Virus record (IMG/VR): IMGVR_UViG_3300046313_000018 | Coordinates: 1 to 20,070 of that record | Source of the DNA: a virus | Direction: 5' to 3' (one strand) | DNA length: 20,070 nucleotides | In this document: piece after piece, positions 1 through 6,185 of the stretch | Layout: each line of letters opens with the position of its first letter | Position numbering within the stretch: position 1 is the stretch's first letter | Notes under the pieces: generated by a model | What the model was told of the DNA's origin: nothing | What the model saw: the letters and a program-made list of their open reading frames with translations, nothing else | Databases searched by the model: none | Translations under genes and position numbers: made by a program

Positions 1-56
1 TATGAGTCAGGAGATTCTCTCCACAATTTCGCATCCAAGTCTTTCAACCTAGCCAT
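1..56 (-). CDS. 5' end of an unidentified gene (partial)
   Basis: An ATG at position 56 opens a frame that runs off the left edge; 18 complete codons are visible, beginning MARLKDLDAKLW. An AAGG ribosome site lies about 9 bases upstream, just after the sliding clamp stop codon. In T4 the gene after 45 is clamp loader 44, but the visible residues do not look like the start of a clamp loader ATPase, so I do not assign a function. It is co-directional with the clamp and probably co-transcribed with it. Confidence 0.6.
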   Translation of the reverse strand, partial: MARLKDLDAKLWRESPDS

Positions 57-63
57 AATATAA

Positions 64-77
64 AACCTTATTAGGTT
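64..77 (-). promoter_or_regulatory. Short hairpin covering the ribosome site of the following gene
   Basis: On the minus strand AACCT and AGGTT pair around an AATA loop. The stem includes two bases of the clamp stop codon on one side and the AGG of the ribosome site for the gene starting at 56 on the other. With only five base pairs it is weak. It could make the next gene depend on ribosomes finishing the clamp gene; that is inference. Confidence 0.25.
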
Positions 78-732
78 AGAATTCGAAAGTAGAATCTGCT
101 TCAACAGCTACGTAATAAACCAAGTCACCTGCAGCTTTGAATCGAGAGATTTTCTTGCTTGAGATGCTAACAGTATAGTCGTTAGGAATCATCTTCAAGT
201 TTTCTACTTTCAAGTTCACACGGAAAGACTTGTCAGTAGTGCCAACATTTGCGCTATAAGAGTTACCAGTGGTATTCTTCTTATCACCAACAACAACGCT
301 CATTGTGGAACCGTCACCGATGATAGAAACATCAGAAGCACGCAACACAGAAGCAGTACGATGAATCATATTCAACATAGCAGCAGTTGCAGTAAACTCA
401 ATCTCATGGGATGGGAATGTGATAGCTTTTTGTGGAGCAGTCAACACGCTAGCATCTGCAGCGAAATACTTGATGCTTGAACCACCTTGTTCGATTTTAA
501 CGAACTTGTCGCTAAAGGTCAACTCTGGATCTTCAAACAAAGACATAGCACCCAAGAACTCATTCAAGTCGTAGATACCAAAGTCAGGGAATGTCTCAGT
601 CACAGTAGCGTCTGCCATGACGTTCTTTTGTGCAGAGATTGTGGACAACTGATTACCAGCTTTCAAAAGAAGGTTGCTATTGATACCAGCAAAGTTCTTA
701 ATTAGGGCAACTGTCTCTTTAGATAATTTCAT
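76..732 (-). CDS. 45: DNA polymerase sliding clamp (gp45)
   Basis: The 218-residue protein matches T4 gp45 (228 residues) end to end by eye. The N-terminus MKLSKETVALIKNFAGINS, the IYDLNEFLGAMSLF block near residues 53-66 and the C-terminus VALEADST-type (here VAVEADSTFEF) are all recognisable. In the T4 family gp45 is a trimeric ring that tethers DNA polymerase gp43 and also acts as a mobile activator of late transcription with gp33 and gp55. The ATG at 732 is preceded by GGAG about 7 bases upstream. It has its own sigma70-type promoter immediately upstream and is followed by another gene only 19 bases downstream. The gp55 gene elsewhere in the window supports a T4-style link between replication and late transcription. 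Confidence 0.96.
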   Translation of the reverse strand: MKLSKETVALIKNFAGINSNLLLKAGNQLSTISAQKNVMADATVTETFPDFGIYDLNEFLGAMSLFEDPELTFSDKFVKIEQGGSSIKYFAADASVLTAPQKAITFPSHEIEFTATAAMLNMIHRTASVLRASDVSIIGDGSTMSVVVGDKKNTTGNSYSANVGTTDKSFRVNLKVENLKMIPNDYTVSISSKKISRFKAAGDLVYYVAVEADSTFEF

Positions 733-766
733 ATTTTCTCCAAGTAATAATAACTATGTATAAATG

Positions 767-795
767 ATTATACGTCAAACGGCTCTTCCAGCCAA
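767..795 (-). promoter_or_regulatory. Sigma70-type promoter for the sliding clamp gene
   Basis: On the minus strand TTGGCT (795-790) and TATAAT (772-767) are separated by exactly 17 bases, with a predicted start near 760 and a leader of roughly 28 bases to the clamp ATG. The -35 box lies directly behind the stop codon of the preceding gene and is part of a small GGCT/AGCC hairpin, so termination and initiation signals may overlap here. Confidence 0.7.
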
Positions 796-797
796 AT

Positions 798-1172
798 TTA
801 TTTTGATGCTCTGTATTCGTTGAACTCAACTACAAGACGTTCGTGTTCTTGATGTGAGCAGTACAGAGTCCACTCACGAACAACATCTGTAGATGTAATA
901 GAGCCATCGCTAGTAGTGTAAGGTTCAGATAACATATAACCTAGGATAGTCTTGTAACCATCGTGACCATTATTGTTGCGCTCGATCGAGAATACATTCA
1001 TCGCATTCCAGTCGACAGAAAAACTAGCCTTAGCAAAGTCACCCTCAAGACGTTCTTGATATTGTTTAATCTTATGATCTAACTCATTAACTCTTTGCTG
1101 GAGTTTAACATTTTCAGTAGCCAGTTTATAGGACTGGTCGTCCTCTTTCTTTTCCCAAGACCACAGACTCAT
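798..1172 (-). CDS. Hypothetical protein with N-terminal coiled coil
   Basis: The 124-residue protein is not recognised. Residues about 15-45 show a heptad-like pattern of Leu/Val/Ile among charged residues (KLATENVKLQQRVNELDHKI), suggesting a short coiled coil and therefore self- or partner association. The rest is a mixed region with aromatic residues and no cysteine motif, signal peptide or membrane segment. The ATG at 1172 lies one base after the stop of the upstream diphosphohydrolase-like gene, and its ribosome site AAGGAA is inside that gene's last codons, so the two are translationally coupled. Confidence 0.75.
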   Translation of the reverse strand: MSLWSWEKKEDDQSYKLATENVKLQQRVNELDHKIKQYQERLEGDFAKASFSVDWNAMNVFSIERNNNGHDGYKTILGYMLSEPYTTSDGSITSTDVVREWTLYCSHQEHERLVVEFNEYRASK

Positions 1173-1173
1173 A

Positions 1174-1506
1174 TTATTCCTTTGAGTATTTTACATCGTG
1201 TTCATACAAGAACATTAAGCAACACATTGCGTGCGCCAAGTGGTGAATACCTGATTCGGGATCTAGTTCTTCATTATCTTTGTATGCCCAGAGATGACGT
1301 TGCGCTGCGTCGAAATAACGACGCTTAGAATCTGGAACTTGCTTCCAGTTATCTGGTTCATACTTCTCTGCACCAAATGTGAGAACCTTTACAGTTTCAG
1401 CTAGGGCGAGTGGAGGCAGCAAACCATATTGCAGTTTACCACCATCAAATTTGCGACCACCAGTGGTGGCTTTTTGTGATTTCTTAACTTCGTCAGGTGT
1501 AGCCAT
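1174..1506 (-). CDS. dATP/dGTP diphosphohydrolase-family protein (DUF5664-like)
   Basis: The 110-residue protein carries the signature of the small phage and bacterial family once called DUF5664 and now described as dATP/dGTP diphosphohydrolase N-terminal. Visible pieces are GRKFDGGKLQYGLLPP (residues 18-33), VLTFGAEKYEPDNW (41-54), RRYFDAAQRHLWAY (62-75) and the conserved LDPESGIHHLAHAMCCLMFL near residues 81-100. Acidic and histidine residues in the last two blocks fit an all-alpha metal-dependent nucleotide pyrophosphatase of MazG type. The likely role is to trim host dNTP pools or remove unwanted nucleotides. No adenylosuccinate-synthase-like PurZ gene is in the window, so a link to Z-containing DNA is not supported. 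The ATG at 1506 has GGAG about 7 bases upstream. Confidence 0.75.
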   Translation of the reverse strand: MATPDEVKKSQKATTGGRKFDGGKLQYGLLPPLALAETVKVLTFGAEKYEPDNWKQVPDSKRRYFDAAQRHLWAYKDNEELDPESGIHHLAHAMCCLMFLYEHDVKYSKE

Positions 1507-1521
1507 TATGTCTCCAAGAAT

Positions 1522-1543
1522 GGGGCTGGAGAAATCCAGCCCC
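1522..1543 (-). terminator. Perfect 9-bp hairpin between two genes, weak terminator
   Basis: Minus strand GGGGCTGGA and TCCAGCCCC pair perfectly around a TTTC loop. It sits between the winged-helix gene and the diphosphohydrolase gene. The bases after the stem (ATTCTTGG) lack a real T-tract, so it may attenuate or protect mRNA ends rather than fully terminate. The ribosome site GGAG of the next gene follows within a few bases. Confidence 0.5.
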
Positions 1544-1550
1544 GATTCAA

Positions 1551-1811
1551 TTAGCCTCGAGAGAATGCAGAAGCACCAAGGATAGCATTTGCAGCAGCGA
1601 CCATGCGCTTGCTTGGCTTACCAATACGGTACTTAGTAGTCTCTGTGCCGTCTGCCAATTTAGCAGCGTTGCTATAAACACAATGACCTTGTGAGCGCAA
1701 CAGGTGAATCGCACGATGTGGATTCTTCAAACCAAATGAGCCTGCAATTTGCTTGGCAGTAAGTTCAGCACCAGTGGACAGGTGATTCAACAGCTTAGCT
1801 TGTTTAGACAT
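1551..1811 (-). CDS. Small helix-turn-helix (winged-helix-like) protein
   Basis: I chose the ATG at 1811 (86 residues) because GGAG lies 8 bases upstream; the frame is open further upstream but has no good start. Residues about 5-45 (KLLNHLSTGAELTAKQIAGS, then FGLKNPHRAIHLLRSQGH) look like a winged helix: a helix, the turn around TAKQIAGSFG, a recognition helix NPHRAIHLLRSQG, and a likely beta wing around VYSNAAKLADGTETTKYRIG. Such small proteins occur in many T4-like phages, and their targets are generally unknown. DNA binding, possibly transcriptional control, is inferred from the fold only. It is preceded by a strong terminator and followed by a hairpin, so it may form its own short transcription unit. 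Confidence 0.75.
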   Translation of the reverse strand: MSKQAKLLNHLSTGAELTAKQIAGSFGLKNPHRAIHLLRSQGHCVYSNAAKLADGTETTKYRIGKPSKRMVAAANAILGASAFSRG

Positions 1812-1839
1812 ATAATAACTCCATAATAAACCATCAACG

Positions 1840-1874
1840 AAAAATGCCAACAGAGGGATGGCGTCCTCTGTCAG
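1840..1874 (-). terminator. Intrinsic terminator after the basic protein gene
   Basis: Minus strand CTGACAGAGG pairs with CCTCTGTTGG over ten positions (two are G-T wobbles) around an eight-base loop. A run of five T residues follows shortly after. It lies between the gene ending at 1897 and the gene starting at 1811. Confidence 0.75.
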
Positions 1875-1896
1875 CAGAAAAGTAACCTATTTGTAA

Positions 1897-2388
1897 TTAG
1901 ACTTCGATACCATTCTCACGCAGAATAGCGTTAAAATCTTCAGTTTCGTCATCGTAAGTCATAGACTCATCGATGATATTCTGCAGACGATTCAGGTCAG
2001 ACTTAGTCTCTTTCTCTACAGCCTTTGCAGCTGGAGTGGACTTGACCTTAACAGTCTTAGCCTTAGCAAGTTTCGCAACTTTAGCCTTAGCCTTAGTCAC
2101 AGCAGGTGTGGCTTTGTCAGCAACTTCCTTGTTGAAGGCAGATACCTCAGCAACAGTTGGGACAGGCAGTTGGTACAAACCACGCTCAACTTTGTTTGCA
2201 GCGAACAACCAGTTTGGATAACCGATCTTCTCACCTTTAGAGCCAGTGCGTTGTTCACGCAGGACATAATAGATGGAGGCGCATTCTTTCAAAGTGATTT
2301 CGGGAGACTTCTTGTACTGGGGATTAGCTTCCAGAACAGCCATAACGAAACGTTTCTGAGCAAGGGACAAAGCAGCGAATTTCAACAT
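1897..2388 (-). CDS. Hypothetical basic protein sharing a domain with the adjacent CobS-like ATPase
   Basis: The ATG at 2388 (163 residues) is chosen over an upstream one because AAAGGAAA lies 9-10 bases before it and the sigma70 promoter starts transcription just upstream. Residues 1-75 form a folded-looking domain ending in PNWLFAANKVERGLYQLP (58-75). The pattern P-x-WL-(6-8)-RGLY is repeated near the N-terminus of the AAA+ ATPase encoded directly upstream. Residues about 90-130 are a lysine/alanine-rich linker (for example KAKAKVAKLAKAKTVKVK), likely disordered and nucleic-acid- or acid-binding. The C-terminal 30 residues are acidic. Function is unknown; the shared domain suggests it binds the same partner as the ATPase. 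Confidence 0.75.
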   Translation of the reverse strand: MLKFAALSLAQKRFVMAVLEANPQYKKSPEITLKECASIYYVLREQRTGSKGEKIGYPNWLFAANKVERGLYQLPVPTVAEVSAFNKEVADKATPAVTKAKAKVAKLAKAKTVKVKSTPAAKAVEKETKSDLNRLQNIIDESMTYDDETEDFNAILRENGIEV

Positions 2389-2429
2389 AATATATTTCCT
2401 TTTACAAAGATTTTTCAAGATAAGACATT

Positions 2430-2458
2430 AGTATACTACAAAGGGGATTACAAGTCAA
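2430..2458 (-). promoter_or_regulatory. Sigma70-type promoter overlapping a hairpin
   Basis: Minus strand TTGACT (2458-2453) and TATACT (2435-2430) are spaced by exactly 17 bases, giving a start near 2423 and a leader of about 35 bases to the ATG at 2388. The -35 box is in the loop and second arm of the 12-bp inverted repeat at 2442-2477. Confidence 0.75.
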
Positions 2459-2477
2459 CAACTATTTGTAATCCCCT
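2442..2477 (-). terminator. 12-bp inverted repeat after the CobS-like gene (terminator or operator)
   Basis: AGGGGATTACAA and TTGTAATCCCCT form a perfect 12-bp inverted repeat with a 12-base centre, starting five bases after the stop codon of the ATPase gene. As RNA it would be a stable stem followed by a short TTTG run. As DNA it covers the -35 box and most of the spacer of the promoter for the next gene, so it could also be bound by a dimeric regulator. Confidence 0.6.
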
Positions 2478-2482
2478 ACAGA

Positions 2483-3628
2483 TTAGAAGGGAATCTCGTC
2501 CGTTGGGTTTGTAGCAGTAGGGAGGACAGGCTCGACAACCTCTGGGGCAGGGCTTGCAACCTTGTCGTAGAGGTCGATAAAGGCTGTTTTAGTTGCAGAG
2601 TCGAAACGATTGCAACACAGTTCTACAGCCTTCTCACGCTTCTTAAAGATAGCGTAAGCACGTACAATGTGGATCATACGACGAGTCGTAATGGTTTCAT
2701 CCACACCACCATCGGCAAAGGTACGACGGATAGCGTCAGCCCACTTTACCAATGTCTCTGCGAATTCCTGGTCTTCACAACCATAGGAAACCATCAGATT
2801 CTCGATAATCTTCTGCTCGATTTTGGCAGAAGGATAATCCTGTTCGAAAGTTACAGCGAAACGCTCCAAGAATGCTTCGTTCAGAACGTTGGTACCGATG
2901 TATCGACCATCGTCTGAGCCTTTACCCTTAGTGTTGGCAGTGGCAAAGATGTTGAAACCTTCTGCTGGAACGATCATCTCATTCTTCAACTTGAAGTAAT
3001 ATGGCTTACCCTCAAGAATTGGCTGTAAGCACAACAGAGTGTTGGCAGAGCCAGCATCAATTTCGTCAAGTAACAGAGTCGTACCATTGCGCATGGCAAT
3101 GAGCACTGGACCTTCTACGATGGACACGTTGCCATCTTCCAGAGTCTTGGTACCGATGAGTTGTTCTTCATCGGTCATCATGTTCAAGTTAACACGAATT
3201 AGTGGACGCTTGTGCTTGGCACAAATTTGTTCAATCATCGTAGACTTACCATTACCAGTTGGACCACTGATGTAAGCTGGATAGAAGATTTTGGACTTGA
3301 TGATGTTTTCCAAGTCAGTGTAGTTGCCGAATGGCACAAAGTTTGCATCCTTCTTTGGGATGAGCGAGTCTGTATTTGTCAAGTCCACTTGGAATGATTC
3401 TTTCACGTCTTCAGTTTGCACTGCGACTGCAGCATTACCATCGATGGCATACAAGCCACGACCAGCCTTAGTCTTCATAAGCCAGAGAGGAAACTTCTCT
3501 GTTTTGAGTTTAGCCATAACTTCCATTAGCTGGGGACGACTCACAACACCCTTCGTTTGCACGTCAGGATACATTGCATGCATCTTAGCCTCAAAAGTCT
3601 CACGAAACGCCACATCGGTCTTTGCCAT
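2483..3628 (-). CDS. MoxR/CobS-like AAA+ ATPase
   Basis: The ATG at 3628 (381 residues) is preferred since GGAG lies 6 bases upstream; an ATG 12 bases earlier with TAGG upstream is possible. The N-terminal 65 residues form a small domain ending FPLWLMKTKAGRGLYAI, similar to the N-terminus of the next gene's product. Then follow Walker A GPTGNGKST (122-130), Walker B TTLLLDEID (183-191), sensor-1 IFATANTKG and an arginine-rich lid with TTRR. This arrangement is that of the MoxR/CbbQ/CobS group, whose members work with VWA-domain partners to remodel protein complexes or drive metal insertion. T4-like cyanophages carry a related gene usually labelled cobS. The preceding gene encodes a VWA protein, the expected partner. 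A cobaltochelatase role is not supported because the large CobN subunit is absent here. Confidence 0.88.
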   Translation of the reverse strand: MAKTDVAFRETFEAKMHAMYPDVQTKGVVSRPQLMEVMAKLKTEKFPLWLMKTKAGRGLYAIDGNAAVAVQTEDVKESFQVDLTNTDSLIPKKDANFVPFGNYTDLENIIKSKIFYPAYISGPTGNGKSTMIEQICAKHKRPLIRVNLNMMTDEEQLIGTKTLEDGNVSIVEGPVLIAMRNGTTLLLDEIDAGSANTLLCLQPILEGKPYYFKLKNEMIVPAEGFNIFATANTKGKGSDDGRYIGTNVLNEAFLERFAVTFEQDYPSAKIEQKIIENLMVSYGCEDQEFAETLVKWADAIRRTFADGGVDETITTRRMIHIVRAYAIFKKREKAVELCCNRFDSATKTAFIDLYDKVASPAPEVVEPVLPTATNPTDEIPF

Positions 3629-3667
3629 CACATTCTCCATAATAAACCTAACCACTCAATATAATGT

Positions 3668-3696
3668 ATTATTCCATAAACGGGAATAAATGTCAA
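3668..3696 (-). promoter_or_regulatory. Sigma70-type promoter for the CobS-like ATPase
   Basis: Minus strand shows a consensus -35 TTGACA (3696-3691), a 17-base spacer and -10 AATAAT (3673-3668). The start would be near 3661, about 33 bases before the chosen ATG. It follows directly on the terminator at 3709-3733. Confidence 0.8.
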
Positions 3697-3708
3697 CACT
3701 TTTCTTGG

Positions 3709-3733
3709 AAAACCCTACACTTTGTAGGGGTTT
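3709..3733 (-). terminator. Intrinsic terminator after the VWA gene
   Basis: Minus strand CCCTACA and TGTAGGG pair around an AAG loop, extended by an AAA/TTT pairing with one bulged C, then TTTT. It lies 25 bases after the stop codon of the VWA-domain gene. Confidence 0.75.
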
Positions 3734-3757
3734 ATTTTTCCCTGTAAAATCAACAAC

Positions 3758-5908
3758 TTACGCAACGTAGCCGATGAATCGGTTCAGGAGAACCCGACTA
3801 GTCTTCTTAACGTTCAAGAATTTGCTGAAGTTTCTTGCAATGGCTTTAGCGTTTGCATCACCATTGACTGTTAACTCACCCTCTTCAATCTTGGTAGATT
3901 CTTGGGGGATGATAAAAAGTTCATCACGACCAGTGTTCTTTACCGAAGCAAAGCCATCAGTCTTGAATTCCTTGCGCCATGTATCAACCAATAAGTCTTT
4001 ACTGCCAGTAAATTCTGGCAGGTTGGAATTGATAACCCATTCCAAATCACGACGAGCATTACGTGTAACGTAGAAACCAAGCACAACGATGTCATGGCGA
4101 TCTTTGATCATACGCAACAGAACCTCTGTCTGTTTGTTAGATGTTCGATTGATCTCATAAGTCTTTTGAGTACGATCGTCACGGATGTAATGTTTCTGCT
4201 TGACACGTTTGTATGTTGAACCAACATACTCATTACGAACTTCGTGCAGATTGCCCATCTTATGAGATTGCATTGCACCACCCTCGCCATCGGTAAGAGT
4301 AATCAATGTCATCTTTTCGATGTTGTTGTTCTTGATGTAATCACCAAGATTGTGATAGATCCAACCAAGTGCTTCATTCAATGGAGTGCCACCCATGGAG
4401 TAGCCTTTGTTCCAGAAGAACTTATGATCTAACACACGTTTACACATCGTATTAAACTCAGAGTTAGTCATACGGTTAGAGAAAATCTCCAACAAGTGCA
4501 TAGTGGTAGTAGCATTCGACAGATATGAATCATCAGAATTTGCACGAGCACTATGAATTTCACGTTGTTTGTCGTAGTAGCGATGATCATAGTCACGCTC
4601 ATTGTATTGAGAGGTGAACGCTAATACACGATATGGAATCTGTGTGCGGTTACAGAACATTGCCAAGTTGATAACTTGCTTCAATGTGTCTTCCATAACA
4701 CCACTCATAGAACCTGACCAGTCCAACAAGAAAACCATACCATGGTTCTTACCTTGTGGCAGAACAGTCACACGCTTGAACAGATCGTCTTGCAGTTTGT
4801 ATGCGTAGATTTTCTTCATATCCAAAGAACCAGACTTGGAGATCTGAGCACGTTTGTACATCTGAGCAGACTTACGCATCTCAAATTCTTTGACCAAGTA
4901 ATTCACAGCACGTTGAGAATCAGCTTTGAACTTCTCGAAACCAGCGTCGATTTTCTTTTGTTGTTCGATATAGTCTGGACGTTTTTCCAAAGTCTCTTTA
5001 TCGTACCATGCAAGACCAGTCTTTTCGCTAGTCTCTTTGAGAATACGTTTGAACGGTATGACGGGATCGTTGACGTAAGCATCATCAATCTTGTGATAGA
5101 AGTATTGGGTATCTGTATCAGCCAAGTCTTGCAACTTATCTTGGAAAGAACGTTCTGTCTTAGACTCCAAGTCTTCGTCAGTCACATCTTTCTGTTTAGG
5201 TGCAGTACCCTTCTTCTGCTCTTTGCCAGCACCACGATCTTCATCTTCCATATCTTCATCAGAATCTGGATCCCAGTCTTCATCAGTGTCCGTGGTTTCG
5301 TCGTCGGCATCACCTTCGTCGGCACGTTCTTTGGCAGCTTGCTGGGCTTCTTCTTCAGCTTTAGCCTTTGAGTATGCATAGATGTCTTTGGCCAACTCGA
5401 TGAGTTCATCGATGGTCTCAGTCTTCTCAGCACGATTCACGAATGGCTTCTCATCTGGATCGAATGTGACACCGCACTGGAAACCAGCTTTAAAGTACAA
5501 GTTGATTTTGTCGATGAGCAACAATTGGTCAAAGTCTTGGACTTGTTTCACGCCAAAGAAGTCACGTTCATTAAGTTGTTTGTAGCCTTCGTTCATGCGC
5601 TTACGCAGACCTGGATACTTACGCTTGATCATCTTCTCAATACGCACATCTTCCAGTACGTTGAGATAAGACATCATGCTTTTATTTTCTTGGATAGGTT
5701 TTAGGTACTCTTCGCCTGTGTACAAGGCGTGACCCACTTCGTGACCAATGAGCATATCCTCAATCTCTGGAGTCATATCTTTCCAGACTGGGATCGTCAG
5801 CACACGATTCTTAATATCGAACGATGCAGTACGGGCACGGGCACGAACCACGTTCAGGTTTTCTGTAGCCAGCAGTCGTGCTGACAAGTCACTTGCTTGA
5901 ATTTCCAT
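3758..5908 (-). CDS. CobT-like protein: HEXXH metallopeptidase-like domain plus VWA domain
   Basis: The 716-residue protein has three parts. Residues 1-180 contain HEVGH (56-60) in the context MLIGHEVGHALYTGEEY, and NVLEDVRIE (83-91), which could supply a third metal ligand; this looks like the metallopeptidase-like domain found in front of some VWA proteins. Residues about 183-260 are strongly acidic and low-complexity, as in CobT. The C-terminal half holds a VWA fold with an intact MIDAS: DWSGS (396-400, the DxSxS motif), a conserved Thr in GGTPLNEAL and the Asp of LTDGEGG. The ATPase encoded next is the expected MoxR/CobS partner. T4-like cyanophages carry similar genes annotated as peptidase or CobT-like. 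Whether it cleaves proteins or is a metal-dependent adaptor cannot be told. The ATG at 5908 has GAGG 8 bases upstream and lies two bases after the preceding stop. Confidence 0.87.
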   Translation of the reverse strand: MEIQASDLSARLLATENLNVVRARARTASFDIKNRVLTIPVWKDMTPEIEDMLIGHEVGHALYTGEEYLKPIQENKSMMSYLNVLEDVRIEKMIKRKYPGLRKRMNEGYKQLNERDFFGVKQVQDFDQLLLIDKINLYFKAGFQCGVTFDPDEKPFVNRAEKTETIDELIELAKDIYAYSKAKAEEEAQQAAKERADEGDADDETTDTDEDWDPDSDEDMEDEDRGAGKEQKKGTAPKQKDVTDEDLESKTERSFQDKLQDLADTDTQYFYHKIDDAYVNDPVIPFKRILKETSEKTGLAWYDKETLEKRPDYIEQQKKIDAGFEKFKADSQRAVNYLVKEFEMRKSAQMYKRAQISKSGSLDMKKIYAYKLQDDLFKRVTVLPQGKNHGMVFLLDWSGSMSGVMEDTLKQVINLAMFCNRTQIPYRVLAFTSQYNERDYDHRYYDKQREIHSARANSDDSYLSNATTTMHLLEIFSNRMTNSEFNTMCKRVLDHKFFWNKGYSMGGTPLNEALGWIYHNLGDYIKNNNIEKMTLITLTDGEGGAMQSHKMGNLHEVRNEYVGSTYKRVKQKHYIRDDRTQKTYEINRTSNKQTEVLLRMIKDRHDIVVLGFYVTRNARRDLEWVINSNLPEFTGSKDLLVDTWRKEFKTDGFASVKNTGRDELFIIPQESTKIEEGELTVNGDANAKAIARNFSKFLNVKKTSRVLLNRFIGYVA

Positions 5909-5910
5909 TA

Positions 5911-6078
5911 TTAAACCTCAAAGGCTTGCGCCATCTCATAATCAGTTAGGATCTGTTCAAGGGATCCACGATCCACTAGCCTGAATCCTTCATTCAGTAG
6001 ATCGAATTCTACATCATCTTTGAACCCATAGTCAAATGCTAGGCTTGCAAGTTCAAAGTCGTTAAAGTCTTTCCACAT
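5911..6078 (-). CDS. Small acidic hypothetical protein
   Basis: I use the ATG at 6078 (55 residues, beginning MWKDFNDFELASLAFDYGF) because GGGAG is 7 bases upstream and the promoter start falls near 6096; an in-frame upstream extension would begin before that start. The product is rich in Asp, Glu and Phe, has no cysteine or membrane segment, and resembles the small acidic proteins common in T4-like early regions. It is the first gene of the unit leading into the VWA gene, only two bases away, so it may be made together with it. No family recognised. Confidence 0.7.
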   Translation of the reverse strand: MWKDFNDFELASLAFDYGFKDDVEFDLLNEGFRLVDRGSLEQILTDYEMAQAFEV

Positions 6079-6102
6079 AGTGTTCTCCCATTCAATAGAT
6101 GA

Positions 6103-6131
6103 ATTATACATCAGACATGATAAAAAGACAA
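6103..6131 (-). promoter_or_regulatory. Sigma70-type promoter for the small acidic protein and VWA gene
   Basis: Minus strand TTGTCT (6131-6126), 17 bases, then a perfect TATAAT (6108-6103). The predicted start near 6096 gives an 18-base leader containing GGGAG before the ATG at 6078. Confidence 0.8.
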
Positions 6132-6144
6132 GAACTAAATGAAC

Positions 6145-6166
6145 AAAACCCCACACTTGGTGAGGT
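6145..6166 (-). terminator. Intrinsic terminator after gene 46
   Basis: Minus strand ACCTCAC and GTGGGGT pair over seven positions (one G-T) around a CAAGT loop, followed by TTT. It lies about 20 bases after the gp46 stop codon and just before the next promoter. Confidence 0.65.
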
Positions 6167-6185
6167 CTTTCCTAAAAGTAAACCT

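Noticed and set aside
1174-1506. Evidence for Z (2-aminoadenine) DNA
   Set aside because: The diphosphohydrolase family alone is widespread in phages; no PurZ-like gene or dedicated polymerase is visible here.
1823-1850. Promoter TTGGCA-16-TATTAT before the winged-helix gene
   Set aside because: Its predicted start falls after the GGAG ribosome site, so the message would lose it; the -35 box is also part of the terminator stem. Probably chance in AT-rich sequence.
3324-3689. Plus-strand open frame of 121 codons and similar ones at 3039-3275, 2170-2514, 9052-9417 and 15124-15465
   Set aside because: All are complements of well-supported minus-strand genes, with no ribosome sites or recognisable domains.
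4742-5371. Open frame of 209 codons on the plus strand, hydrophobic product
   Set aside because: It lies wholly inside the VWA gene, opposite its acidic Asp/Glu-rich region, whose complement yields Phe/Ile/Val/Leu codons. No ribosome site, no plus-strand neighbours.
2483-5908. Cobalamin biosynthesis genes (CobS/CobT cobaltochelatase)
   Set aside because: The similarity is to the ATPase/VWA arrangement; CobN and all other pathway enzymes are absent, and the VWA partner has an added HEXXH domain. I keep the names only as family labels.
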